From Saxidomus purpurata (lineage: Eukaryota; Mollusca; Bivalvia; Venerida; Veneridae): DNA of 64,000 bases. Shown here piece by piece: positions 18,920 to 30,543 of this stretch. The translations under genes were made by a program, and so were the position numbers. Under the pieces are notes generated by a model, which did not search any database, was not told the origin of the DNA, and was given only the letters and a program-made list of their open reading frames with translations. Positions within the stretch are counted from its first letter, which is position 1. Every line of letters begins with the position of its first letter. Location of the stretch: positions 36,648,766-36,712,765 of the forward strand of contig JAFMSR010000005.1 in the NCBI GenBank assembly GCA_022818135.1, given 5' to 3'.

Positions 18920-19545
18920 GCACTAAGTGAATATAAATGAGTGTAAATTGTGATCAGATGTTAAAGTTTCAAACAAATCTGTTACATGACCAAAATCTGA
19001 TAATCCATCTTTAACATTAATTTGGAGGTAACAACAGATTATGTTGATAGTTATGAATTATATACATTCTTAAATTATTAACACATTCAAGAAAAGCTGA
19101 AAACGCAAGAGTATTTTATTGTCTATTCTCATTCTCACTATATAGGTCCGTGGAAGAATGAAGAAATTTAAAATTATCCTATTACAAATCGAGTGAAATG
19201 ACCAGAAAAGACTGAAAAAAAATACTGCCGATCGAAAACAGCCTGTTTTTCTAAAGATATTATATTGCTAGTTGTGATGGACTATTTACAAATTCCTTCA
19301 TTTATTTTAAACTTAAATTATAAATTATACACTTACCCAAATTGAAAACTTTACACTTTTATTATACAAAAATTTAACACATTATTAAATCGATGTATTT
19401 CACTCTGACTATAAAATAAGACAAATATCAAAGGCGATAATAGGCCTAAAAGTTAGTCATTTATCATGCATAAAAGGGAGATAACTAATTTAGTGAAAAC
19501 AGACAGTTTATCAAGAACAAAATTGGTTGTCAAAACAAAATATTC
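18920..19545. other. No gene recognised
   Basis: AT-rich intergenic sequence; nothing supported. Confidence 0.4.
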
Positions 19546-20382
19546 TTTTTTGTGTCGCCCTTTCGGAGAAAAGGCGATACATAGGGATCACTTTGTCCGT
19601 CTGTCCGTCCGTCAGTCTGTCTGTCCGTCACACAAACTTAACGTTGGCTATAACTTTGCCATTTCTTAAGATTTTTTTATCAAACTTTACAATTGTATTG
19701 CTTATGACAATAGGGTCATGATGCCACCAAATTTTGTAGGTCAAGGTCATATTTAACAGAGTTATGCCCCTTTTTGTACTTAGATTTTGTCATGAAAACT
19801 TAACGTTGGCTATAACTTTGCCATTTCTTAAGAGTTATGGACCTTTTTATACTTAGATTTTTGCTATAACTTTGCCATTTCTTAAGATTTCTTTATCAAA
19901 CTTTCAAATTGTATTGCTTATGTAAAAAGGGTTGTGATGCCACCAAATTTTGTAGGTCAAGGTCATATTTGACAGAGTTATGCCCCTTTTTGTACGTAGA
20001 TTTTTGCTATAACTTTGCCATTTCTTAAGATTTCTTTATCAAACTTTCAAATTATATTGCTTATGTCAAAAGGGTTGTGATGCCACCAAATTTTGTAGGT
20101 CAAGGTCTTATTTGACAGAGTTATGCCCCTTTTTGTACTTAGATTTTGTCACGAAAACTTAATGTTGGCTATAACTTTGCCATTTCTTAAGATTTCTTCA
20201 TCAAACTTTCAAATTATATTGCTCATGACATAAGGGTCATGATGCCACCAAAGTTTGTTGGTCAAGGTCATATTTGACAGAGTTATGCCCCTTTTTACAC
20301 TTTAATTTTGTCACAAAATTGTTGATTATTCTGACAAAGCATAAGAGGGCGACACAAGTGTTCTACTGAACACCCATCTAGT
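19546..20382 (+). mobile_element. Tandem-repeat mobile element, family A, copy 2
   Basis: Same termini as copy 1: a TTTTTTGTGTCGCCC start with 5' hairpin (from 19555), a CCGTCTGTCCGTC microsatellite, then about 160-bp units with ATGCCACCAAATTTTGTAGG and AGAGTTATGCCCCTTTTTG. The end has a perfect hairpin, GTGTTC-TACT-GAACAC, followed by CCATCTAGT (CTAG at 20378-20381). Some units are partial, so the array has contracted internally. Confidence 0.75.
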
Positions 20383-20560
20383 GTTGTTAAGAGAAACTAA
20401 TGTCAAGACTAGAAAACTTGACAATGTTTTATGAAAACACAATGCAAAAGCAAGAGTTGATACTCCAAAGATTCAAATTCTTAAATAACCTCCCTTTGAA
20501 TTGAATATATAGGTGAATTTATTACCTTATGTCTGAAAGCTCCCGTGATGATTTTTAATT

Positions 20561-21389
20561 TTTATACGCCTGAAGGGACATTTTATAAGATAACCCGTGG
20601 TCAGCGGGCGGCGTCAACACACTTTGTCCGCTCTCTTAGTCAAACAGTTTTCATCTGATCTTCACCAAACATGGTCAAAATGTTTGTCATCATAATATCT
20701 CAGCCAAATCGATAAACATCCAAATCAACCCAGGCACTTTTGGATTATGGCCCTTGATTTATGCAAAATTGACCAAAGTCGCCTTGTCCGCTCTCAAGGT
20801 CAAACAGTTTTTATCTGATCTTCACCATACTTTGTCAAAATGTTTGTCAGCATAATATCTCAGCCAAGTTTGATAACCATCCAAATCAACCTAGGCACTT
20901 TTGATTTATGGCCCTTGATTTATGCAAAATTGACCAAAGTCACCTTGTCGGCTCTCTAAGTTGAACAGTTTTCATGTGATCTTCACCAAACTTAGTCAAA
21001 ATGTTTGTCAGCATAACATCTAGGCCAACTTTGATAACCATCCAAATCATCCCAGGCACTTTTGAATTATGGCCTTTGATTTATGCAAAATTGTTCAAAT
21101 TCACCGTGTCACCTCTCTAAATTGAACAGTTTTCATCTGATCTTCACCAAACTTGCTGAAAATGTTTCTGGGTATAATATCTAGGCCAAGTTCAATAACC
21201 AGCCAAATCGTCTAAAAGCACTCTTGGATTATTGCCCTTGAATTGTCGAAAAATTATGGAATTAGCCTTCTTAGCTCTATAGTTCAAACAGGTGAAATAG
21301 CCTCGTCTGCTCTATAGTTCCTGCAGGATTTTTAATAAATTAACTGCCAGATACGGAGTTATGCCACCTTGACGGGTGCACTCTTGTTT
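20561..21389 (+). mobile_element. Tandem-repeat mobile element, family C, copy 1
   Basis: Starts TTTATACGCCTGAAGGGAC with GGGCGGCGTC, then about 160-bp units containing CAGTTTTCATCTGATCTTCA and TGGCCCTTGATTTATGC. It ends CTTGACGGGTGCACTCTTGTT. Related copies lie at 27981-28340 (5' part only) and 44911-45490. Confidence 0.65.
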
Positions 21390-21654
21390 ATTGATAAACT
21401 CACTCCCCAACTGATAGTTTAACATTCTTACAAATGATTAAATTCCACCTCTTACATTGTGAGGAATTAGTGTTTCTTTCTCATGCATAGTAAATCCCAT
21501 TATAATCTTGTAAAGTTTCCATGTTGGGTCAGTGTACATTATCTTTTGAAAAAAAAAGTTTTCAGTCTGCATAAACTGTTTTTCGGCCCTTTTTCAGTCT
21601 TATTCGGTCTTTTTCGGTTTTCAGTAATTCTATGCACCCTGTATTAGGTCTTTT

Positions 21655-23074
21655 TAGCTCGACTATTCGAAGAATAAGGAGACTATTGCACTCGCCCCAG
21701 CGTCGGCGTCGGCGTCGGCGTCGGCGTCTGCGTTGGTTAAAGTTTTTCATAAAGTCAAATATCTTGAATACTATCAAAGGTATTGACTTGAAACTCAAAC
21801 TATATGTTTACCATCAACATATTCACCTGAGGAAACAATCCCCATAACTCTGTTTTGATTTTTGACAGATTTATGCCCCTTTTTAACTTAGAAATTTTGG
21901 TTAAAGTTTTTTATAAATTCAAATATCTTGAATACTATCGAAGGTATTGACTTGAAACTCAAAGTATGTGTCTACCATCAACATCTTCACCTGAGGAAAC
22001 AATCCCCATAACTCTGTTTTGATTTTTGACAGATTTATGCCCCTTTTTAACTTAGAATTTTTGGTTAAAGTTTTTTATAAATTCAAATATCTTGAATACT
22101 TTCAAAGGTATTGACTTGAAACTCAAAGTATGTGTCTACCATCAACATCTTCGCCTGAAGAAACAATCCCCATAACTCTGTTTTGATTTTTGACAGATTT
22201 ATGCCCCTTTTTGAATTAGAATTTTTGGTTACATTTTTTTATAAAGTCAAATATCTATAGGTATTGACTTGAAACTCAAACTATATGTTTACCATCAACA
22301 TTTACACCAGAGGAAACAATCCCCATAACTCTGTTTTGATTTTTGACAGATTTATGCCCCTTTTTACCTAAGAATTTTTGATAAAAGATTTTATAAAGGC
22401 AAATATTTTGAATACTTTCAAAGGTATTGACTTGAAACTGAAATTATGTGTCCGCCATCAACATCTTCACCTGAGGAAACAATCCCCATAACTCTGTTTT
22501 GATTTTTGTTAGATTTATGCCCCTTTTTAACTTAGAATTTTAGTTAAAGATTTTTATAAAGTCAATTCTTGAATACTATCAAACGTATTGACTTGAAACT
22601 TAAAATGTATGTTTACTATCAACATCTTCACCAATGTTTTTGATTTTTGACATATTTATGCTCCTTTTTAACTTAGAATTTTGTCACAGTTTTTACCAGA
22701 CATTATTAGAAATACTCGAAATGGCTTACTTTTTGAAATGTCATAGAATAATTATGCAGCATGCAGCGGGCATGCTTTTTTAATTTTAAACATATTAATT
22801 TTGAAACGTTACAAAGTTATTCATGATCAAATATACAAGGTCATGTATTTCTTTTGAAATTATCCCCCCTCTTCTCCCCCAGTTGGCTTACAGAACCAGA
22901 GTAAGGCAACGCATGTATTGTACATTTACATAGGTCTTGAACAAGTTTCATATCTTTGACCTTAATTCTGATAGACAATTACACAAAACACCAGGTCCTG
23001 TTCTTAGACAAAAAAAACATTTTACCGACAAGCTTTCGAATAGTCGAGCGTGCTGTCATGAGACAGCTCTTGTT
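21655..23074 (+). mobile_element. Tandem-repeat mobile element, family B, copy 1
   Basis: Begins with the AGCTCGACTATTCGAAGAATA hairpin region. A (GGCGTC)n run follows at 21703-21727, then about six 164-bp units with TTGACTTGAAACTCAAA and ATAACTCTGTTTTGATTTTTG. It ends with the hairpin GTGCTGTCATGAGACAGC and CTCTTGTT. The (GGCGTC)n run makes spurious poly-Arg frames on both strands. Imperfect 30-bp direct repeats flank it (about 21618-21647 and 23082-23111). Confidence 0.7.
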
Positions 23075-23218
23075 TTGGTTGTTTTCGGTCATTATATGCA
23101 CCCTGTATTATCCAATGAAAAGGTGCCTTACAACATAAATTTCTCATTTCAAAAAATGTTATACATTCTACTCGTCATTTCATTGGTGGTTGAAAGGTAA
23201 CAAGCTTAATGCAGCTGC

Positions 23219-23525
23219 GCGGAAAAATCTTTTCTCTTTAACCACAAGGTCTAAAGCTTTAATATTTAGTTTGTAACAGTGTCTAGTAGACTTTAAGTTT
23301 GCTGAAATTATGCCCCTGGGCTTGTCTTCATAAAGAGTTATAAGAGAAACCTAGCTACCAATGAGTTCAAATAGCAACCAGTGTCTTACTAAGCAACAAC
23401 TGACTTCTTTAGCAACTAGTGACTTCCCCTAGCAACTACTGACTCCCTTTAGCAACAATTGACTTCCATAGGTTAGTGCACTGGTACTCGAATGAGCGAT
23501 AAAGGGCCATCATGGCCCTCTTGTT
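23219..23525 (+). mobile_element. Family E 3'-terminal fragment with a 23-24-bp internal repeat
   Basis: Carries the family E signature AACCACAAGGTCTAAAGC. About five copies of an AGCAACTAGTGACTTCCCCT-type repeat follow (about 23355-23475). It ends with a perfect hairpin, GGGCCAT-C-ATGGCCC, followed by TCTTGTTT. Confidence 0.6.
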
Positions 23526-24130
23526 TGTGAATATTTTGAAAAGTGTTTTATAATTTCTAAAGTCCTAGAATATGTACATTGCAACATTATAGCATGTTAG
23601 AAGTCTACTTCACCCAACTATAATCTGGCTTATTTCATCACCTGATTTGTGTGTCATACAGATTTGTGTATCATACACTCAGGTTATACACAAATTGGGA
23701 TATTCAGAGAAGAATTAAGCTGATTCTCAGGTGAGGCAGAAAAGTGAACTTTTTTCGCATTACCAGAAAAATGTACTGTAATCATAACCAGTAGGGGAGG
23801 TATACAGTGAGTGCAAACTTGGTTTAACATGGGATCTCTGGCCGAAACATCTATCGATTTGGGTGAAAATGTTGAAAAATGGCCAGGGCACTTTCGGTTT
23901 CTATTCTTGAAAGCTTCCATCTGACCAAACTCAACCTTCAATAACTTCAAAACTTCAAATCATTGTTGGTGGAAATAAATAACAGAGTGAAGGTTACATA
24001 TAACCCTTGACTAACGGCATATTCATATGATTTCATAATGTAAAGAAAACGACTTTCCCTGGTATGAATGTGCATGACCTTGTTAAAAAAAACCACTTCA
24101 TCTGCCATTTTCTAAAGTTAATGTTTTCAT
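23526..24130. other. No gene recognised
   Basis: AT-rich spacer between two tandem-repeat elements. The minus-strand frame at 23684-23950 (88 codons) shows no motif. Confidence 0.4.
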
Positions 24131-25112
24131 TTTTAGCTCGACTTTTCTATGAAAAGGGGAGCTATCCTACTCGCCCCGGCGTCGGCGTTGGCGTCACACC
24201 TTGGTTAAGTTTTTCGTACCACCCCACTTTATTTCAAAAGTATTAGAGGTATGGCTTTGAAACTTACCATACGTGTTTACCATCATAACCTCCATCTACA
24301 GACAAGAGTACATAACTCTGTCAAGGTTTTTGACAGAATTATGACCCTTTTTTCACTTAGAAAGTGTATGGAGCTTGGTTAAGTTTTTCGTACCACCTCA
24401 CTTAATTCCAAAACCATTGGAGGTATTGCTTTGAAACTAACCATACTTGTTTACCATCACGACCTTCATCAACAGACAAGAGGACATAACTCTGTCAAGG
24501 TTTTTGACAGAATTATGCCCCTTTTTGACTTAGAAAATACATTGAATATGGGTAAAATCGACTTATTGCCTTAACCCTTTGAGATATTGCTTTGAAACTT
24601 TTAATGCTATTTCACATCATTACTTCCATCTGTACGCAAGAGAAGGTAACTCTGTCAGGGATTTGTTTTAAAAATTAAGGCCTTTTATCGACTTAGAATC
24701 TTGGTTAAGTTTTTCGTACCAGTCCACTTTTTGACTGAACTGTTTGAGATATTACTTTGAAAGTTGGAATACTTGTTTACCATCATGATTCCCAAACATG
24801 GGCAGGAGAAGGTAATTCTGTCAAGGATTTTATTTGAATTATGGCCCTTTTTGACTTAGAAACTCAGTTAAAATTTTCATTCTTGTCCACTTGTTAACTT
24901 AACCATTTGAGATATTACTTTGAAAGTTGGAGTACTTATGTACCATCGTAAGACCTATCTGTAAGCAAAAGAAGATAACTCTGTGAAAAATTTTCTTGAT
25001 TTGTACTTAGAAATTCCTAGTTAAAGTCTTGTGTGCCCTTAACTGTCAAAGTTTTGTTTTATTGGCAAGCACTAAAAAAGTCAAGCACGCTGTCCTACTG
25101 ACAGCTCTTGTT
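24131..25112 (+). mobile_element. Tandem-repeat mobile element, family B, copy 2
   Basis: 5' hairpin region AGCTCGACTTTTCTATGAAA...GGGGAGCT, then CCGGCGTCGGCGTTGGCGTC. Units with GGTTAAGTTTTTCGTACCA and ATAACTCTGTCAAGGTTTTTG follow. The 3' end is GCTGTC-CTACT-GACAGC and CTCTTGTT at 25105-25112. It is closest to copy 4 at 54230-55057. Confidence 0.7.
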
Positions 25113-25685
25113 CTTACTAAATTAAACCAAGTTTGCACTCACTATATACCTACCCTCCTGCATAATACTGGTTGTGAGTCAACAAACATTACATTTAGTA
25201 GTGTTGTGTTTTTACCTTTTATATAAAAGTCACATTATGAATACAGTGATGGTCGTGATGTAAAATAAACAAAGCCTTGTGAGCAAAAGACTTAAGTTTT
25301 ATTTTGGATAAAAATTAGGTGTATGTAATAAGGGAATACCAGCTGAAGAAATGTAGGACTTTCAAAGTACTTCATTACATATTTCAAGATATTGATATAA
25401 TTTTCATAAATTTAAGCCCAAACGGGTAATAAAAGCTTGATTGGGCTCCTATAAGCCCGATCGGGCAATGTTACCATACTGTTGATCATATAATTTTCAA
25501 AAATAACCTTCATGTTGTATCAAACTTCAAATAAGGATATAATTGTGTGTCCCATTCTTATATCATAAACATGTGATTGTCATGAAATTTAATTTGAATA
25601 TAAAGTTATGTAGAATCTATAGGCAGGTACTTGACCAAATGACCTATAGATAATTCTAGAGCATTTTAGCAGAGTGCTACACCCA
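25113..25685. other. No gene recognised; contains the second double-hairpin repeat
   Basis: AT-rich. Its only structure is the minus-orientation 63-bp repeat at 25413-25475. Confidence 0.4.
25413..25475 (-). repeat. 63-bp double-hairpin repeat, copy 2
   Basis: The reverse complement starts GGTAACATTGCCCGATCGGGC and ends ACCCGTTTGGGCTTA, matching 15587-15649 over its length with scattered substitutions. Both hairpin stems are kept. Confidence 0.65.
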
Positions 25686-26140
25686 GCCTTTTTGTCCTCC
25701 CATTGCCCTTTTGTCCTCCTGTTGCTTTTTTGACCTCCCATTGCCGTTTTGTCCTCCCATTGCTCTTTTGTCCTCCTGTTGCCCTTTTATCCTCCCATTG
25801 CCCTTTTTCCTCCTGTTGCCCATTTATCCTCCCATTGCCCTTTTATCCTCCCATTGCCCTTTTGTCCTCCCATTGCCCTTTTATCCTCCCGTTGCCCTTT
25901 TATCCTCCCATTGCCTTTTTTCCTCCTGTTGCCCATTTATCCTCCCATTGCCCTTTTGTCCTCCCATTGCCCTTTTATCCTCCCATTGCTCTTTTGTCCT
26001 CCTGTTGCCCTTTTATCCTCACATTGCCCTTTTTCCTCCTGTTGCCCATTTATCCTCCCATTGCCCTTTTATCCTCCCATTGCCCTTTTGTCCTCCCATT
26101 GCCCTTTTATCCTCCCGTTCCCCTTTTTGCCTCCCTGCTG
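25686..26140 (+). repeat. 19-bp minisatellite, about 23 copies
   Basis: Unit TCCTCCCATTGCCCTTTTG, with variants having A for the last G, TG for CA, or a shortened T-run. Because 19 is not a multiple of three and the unit contains no stop in any frame, all three plus-strand frames stay open across most of the array. They give low-complexity Pro/Leu/Ser peptides that should not be taken as genes. Confidence 0.9.
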
Positions 26141-26589
26141 CCCTCTTGTTGTATTTAATTATCCACATATTAAAAACATAAAGATCACAGTGGATGATCC
26201 CATGGCAGAGAACTTCCAGAACAACTGGAACATAGAGCCGGTATTTTTAGAAACCTAAGCAGGTGGTGTAGAATTTTCATTGTTATAATTACTATATGGG
26301 TAACATACACCGGATTTGACCTGCATGCCAATGTATGTATTTTCTCAACATTATTTTCTGATACTCTAGCATTCAAACATGTAAAAATGCCCTGCTCGTA
26401 ACTCAGTGCACCCTGCTCTTTTTAGGACATTCTGCCACTTTTTTGGCAGTCTAGGTTGTACCGCTGTATGCCTCGAACGAGGATGGTGGACCCAAAAAGC
26501 ACATTATACAAACAATTTTTTTGCAGTCTAGAATAAACCCAAAGACCCCATATTGCTTACTTTCTCTTGACATGTTCAAAGTTATGTGG

Positions 26590-26990
26590 CTAAACATTCA
26601 ATAGAGAGAACAAAAGAATAGCCACACAACTTCCAATTTTTAGTACGTCCATCTGTCCGTCTGGAGCATAACTCCAAAAGTATAAAAGGAAATTACAATA
26701 ATAGAACACAATGAAGGAAAGTGCAGTGCGAAAGAACCATAACTCTATTTTGCCAAAGTTTTGAATTATTCCCCTTTGTTACATTTTCTTGATATTTCTT
26801 GTATGGAGCATAACTCTTTAAGTACAGAAGGGAATTACTTGAAACTTCATACAATTATAGAGCTCAATAGTGGAATGTGCATTACTTAAGAACCGTAACT
26901 CGACCGTGCATAATATTTTGATTATCTCCCTTCATTACATTTTCTTGTCTAGAGCATAACTCAAAATTCATTCAAATTGCACATAATGAG
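26590..26990 (+). mobile_element. Fragment of a family D-like tandem-repeat element
   Basis: TACGTCCATCTGTCCGTCTGGAGCATAACTCC at about 26643 resembles the microsatellite plus GGAGCATAACTTGAAA start of family D. Two or three decayed units with AAGAACCATAACTC follow. AGAATAGCCACACAA just before it recurs near 37658. Termini are unclear. Confidence 0.5.
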
Positions 26991-27980
26991 GACACTCCGG
27001 GGAAGTGCAGAGCCCAAGAACCATAATTATGTGCTGTTATAATTTATGTGCATAACATGGCCATTGTAAAAAATGGACCTGTTCTGAAGCAGGCTAAATA
27101 TAAGTATGACATAAACTACAGGGCTGGTGTCCTTTGCAATGTTGGGCATGGTACCAATAAGAACTGATTTTCAAAAAGGACGACATGATGTCTTAATGTT
27201 TGGGCTAGTAATGTATTGCATCAATGATCACTATTATAGGGCTTAGTGATAAACTACCATGGCAAGAAATGCCAACAACATGAAGGTTATTTTCAACTTG
27301 TTTGATGTTTTGCAACAAAGTATAGATATTTTAGAGTATTATTCACAAAGAGTTTGGGCTGGGTGTGTGAGTGAGTTGTAGGTTTTATTGATGATGACTT
27401 AAACACACTAGATTGTCCATCTGTATACTGTCACAAGCACTGTGAGGGATTAAAGCTTTATTATTCCACCTGACTGATCCTGGCTCACATACTTTTGTGA
27501 ACAGCCAGGGTTCAAGCACAATAGATTAATTGTGTTTTTCACTTAAGAAATAATCTATGACTTGGAGTGCTTTATCGAAATTGAAGCATTCCCTGGAGGT
27601 GATGTGCCTGGCGGAATAATTCACCAGGGCAAAGCCCGAGTGAACTATTGCAAAGGCATATTATGGACGGGAAAAAAAAATTGATCAATTATTTTCAGAT
27701 ATTGTCAGCTTATTTTGAATTATAGATTTTTTTACAGATATTGAAGCGAATGAGTCCGCTGACCAATTTATCAATTTGATGTGCCCTAAGTTAAATCAAG
27801 TACTGCTATATTGAATGCATAGGCCAGAGTATTTCTTTTTGTTTCATTTTATGGAGTGCCAGGAGAATGGGAATAAAAATAGAATGAGGGAAAATGAGCT
27901 TCAGGGGTAAAAAAATGAAAAGCATTTTTTGTCATTTTAAAAAAAATCTTAGAATATTTTGTTTTTTAATTCTGAGTACT
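26991..27980. other. No gene recognised
   Basis: AT-rich. A segment near 27600-27650 (GGCGGAATAATTCACCAGGGC) is more GC-rich but has no recognisable identity. No coding or RNA feature is supported. Confidence 0.4.
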
Positions 27981-28599
27981 TTTTTATACGCCATGGTGAC
28001 AGGCTGCAACCACATTTTCTGCGCTCTTAGTCAGAACAGTTTTCATCTGATCTTCACCAAAATTACTGAACATGTTGGTGGGAATAATGTCTAGGCCAAG
28101 TTAGATAACCAGCAAAATCACTGTAGGCACTATTGGCAAAATAAGCCTTGTCTGCTCTCTAAGCGAACAGTTTTCATCTGATCTTCACCAAACTGGGTGA
28201 AAATGTTTGTTGGCATAATGTCTAGGCCAAGTTTGATCAGCAAAATCACCGCAGGTTCTTTGGATTATGGCCCTTGAATTATTGAAAAATGATGAATGCA
28301 GACTCTTGACATTTAAATCAAAAACATTCATAGACATTACATATAAAAAATGTTCTTCTGTGATACCACAAAGCCTAGAGCTGAAATAATTAGCATGACT
28401 GTTACTAAGCATTGCCTGGTGGTTCTCCTACTAAAATTGTTCAAATCATGACCTACGGGTCAATACTGACCCTGCCCTGGGGGTCACTGGCTTTTACATA
28501 TGCTTATGAAGGAAAAACTGTAAGACACCAACAGGCCTAGAGCTTAGATATTATAAGCACATATCATTGAGATAAAGGGTCAGCTTTGCCCTCTTGTTT
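27981..28599 (+). mobile_element. Chimeric tandem-repeat element: family C head, family E tail
   Basis: Starts TTTTTATACGCCATGGTGAC and has CAGTTTTCATCTGATCTTCA units as in family C. From about 28340 it switches to family E sequence (ACCACAAAGCCTAGAGCTG, GCATTGCCTGGTGG). It ends GGGTCAGCTTTGCCCTCTTGTT like other family E copies. Confidence 0.6.
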
Positions 28600-29744
28600 A
28601 AAGATACTTTATGTACAAACCTAACTATGTCTGACAGTAGCATTATGAAGCTCCATTGCTTTTAAATGTGTCCGAGTAGCATTTTGTTTTTATTGTCGAA
28701 AAATCCAGGTATCTTCAAAACATATCAACAAATAGTCAATAAAATTTTCATAATAAGAAAAAAGATATGAGACAGAATACAACAAAAATTACATAAGAAA
28801 GAAAAATACAATTTTTTGAGAAAAACACGATTAAAACTGCCTGAATGGTCTTCAGTTCATTTCAATAAAGACGACACATGGACGTGATTAGGTCAACTGC
28901 AGAAATTTTCATTGGAGAAAATATTCTTGCATAAAATGTCGTAGAGATTTCAATCCATGTATTTAGATAGGTTCATGACGTTTATATATGTCATAAACAG
29001 TTGTCATCAACTGTCCCAAGTAAGATGATACTAAACTTACCTTCTATTTGCAGTAGAAGCAACAGCCTGGGGAAAATTGAATTCTATTTTTATTGGGGTT
29101 TTAATAATTTGGTTTGTACGGCTGTCCCGTAAAGCGAAAAATAAAATACTCTGGCCTTATACATGTGTGAATTTGAAACACCAAACAATGTTCTAAAAAA
29201 ATTTGTGTCATATATATTGCAGATTAAAAAGACACTGAGAAACACAAAAGAGTACAACCAGTACACTAGTGTAAGTATATATTGTCAGTGATTTTACCAT
29301 AGCAATAATGCAAAGTATTCAAAAATAAATTAATGTAAAATTGGAAAGTGCACAAGACAGGTCAGCTTTTTGTACGAGTGGCTGCATTCATTCAGAAAAT
29401 GTTCTGCCCTTAAAATGTTGCATATAAATAAAAACAATACTATACTGAAATGTGTGGGACTTACAAGGGATAGGACATGTACCTTCAGTGAAAAAAGAGT
29501 AGTATTTTGTGCAATGGGTAATGTTTCTATGTCAGAATTCGAAAGTTGAATTTTTTTTTTGAAGGTGTGAGTGGATTTTCTCGTGATAACAGTATTACGC
29601 ATATAATAAGTACCTAGCCATACACTACAGTTATTTCAGTTGTAACTAGCATTTTAAATTTATTGCACCATAAATATTATAACGGGGGACAAATTTACTT
29701 ACTTACGTATAAGTCACTATAAATCATTTCCATATTGCTCACTT
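28600..29744. other. No gene firmly supported
   Basis: AT-rich. At 29222-29269 a 16-codon stretch (IKKTLRNTKEYNQYTS) is bracketed by TTGCAG and GTAAGT and looks like a small exon. It cannot be joined in frame to the next candidate exon at 31576. It may be a 5' UTR exon, part of another isoform, or chance. Confidence 0.35.
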
Positions 29745-30543
29745 ATTATACCCCCGAAACGAAGTTTGGGGGGGTTTGGGGGTACCATATAGGAGTCACC
29801 CAGTGGTTGGTCGGTCGGGCGGGTGGTCAGTTGGTTGGGCGGTCGGTCAGGCGGTCCGTTGCATTTTCCTTGTCCGGAGCATAACTTCAAAACCACTGGT
29901 TGGAATTCAATACTACTTCATACAATGGTCAAGCACATTGAGAGGAAGTGCAGTGCACAAGAACCATAACTCCATCTTGACTAATTACAGAGTTATTGCC
30001 CTTTGTTACATTTCCTTGTCCGGAGCATAACTTGAAATCTACTGGTTGGAATTCAATACAATAGTCAAGTACATTGAGAGGAAGTGCAGTGCACAGGAAC
30101 CATAACTCTTTCTTGACTCATTTTAGAGTTATTGGCCTTTGTTACTTTTCCTTGTCCGGAGCATTACTTGAAAACTACTGGTTGGAATTCAACACAACTT
30201 CATACAATGGTCGAGCACAATGAGAGGAAGTGCAGTGCACAGGAACCATAACTCTATCTTGATTATTTACTGAGTTATTGCCCTTTTTCACTTTACCTTG
30301 TCACAGAGCATAACTTGAAAACTACTGGTCTGAATGCATTACAACTTCATACAATGGTCCAGCACAATGAGAGGAAGTGCAGTATACAAGAACCATAACT
30401 CTATCTTGACTAATTACAGAGTTATTACCAAGAACAATATCTCTATTTTAGTTTTTTTTGCAAGGTATTCTGTTACTACGAACCTCCTCAGTTTATAAAG
30501 CAGTCTTTCGGGGGTATTAATCGCATTTAGTGATAGCTCTAGT
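29745..30543 (+). mobile_element. Tandem-repeat mobile element, family D, copy 1
   Basis: ATTATACCCCCGAAACGAAG with a hairpin (ACCCCC...GGGGGGT). A GGTCGGTCGGGCGG microsatellite follows, then about four 140-bp units with CTTGTCCGGAGCATAACTTG and AGAGGAAGTGCAGTGCAC. The 3' end has CTTTCGGGGGTATTAATC, a hairpin (ATCGC/GTGAT, imperfect), then CTAGTT (CTAG at 30539-30542). Confidence 0.7.

Noticed and set aside
21562..21847. Poly-arginine frames on both strands
   Set aside because: They come from the (GGCGTC)n run in the family B element.
25703..26258. Three overlapping plus-strand frames of 151-169 codons rich in Pro, Leu, Ser and Cys
   Set aside because: They are the three frames of one 19-bp minisatellite with no stop in its unit. 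There is no splice context or domain.
29222..29269. A 48-bp exon-like segment with good acceptor and donor
   Set aside because: Only one frame is open, and it meets a stop when joined to the exon at 31576, so it was left out of the gene model.
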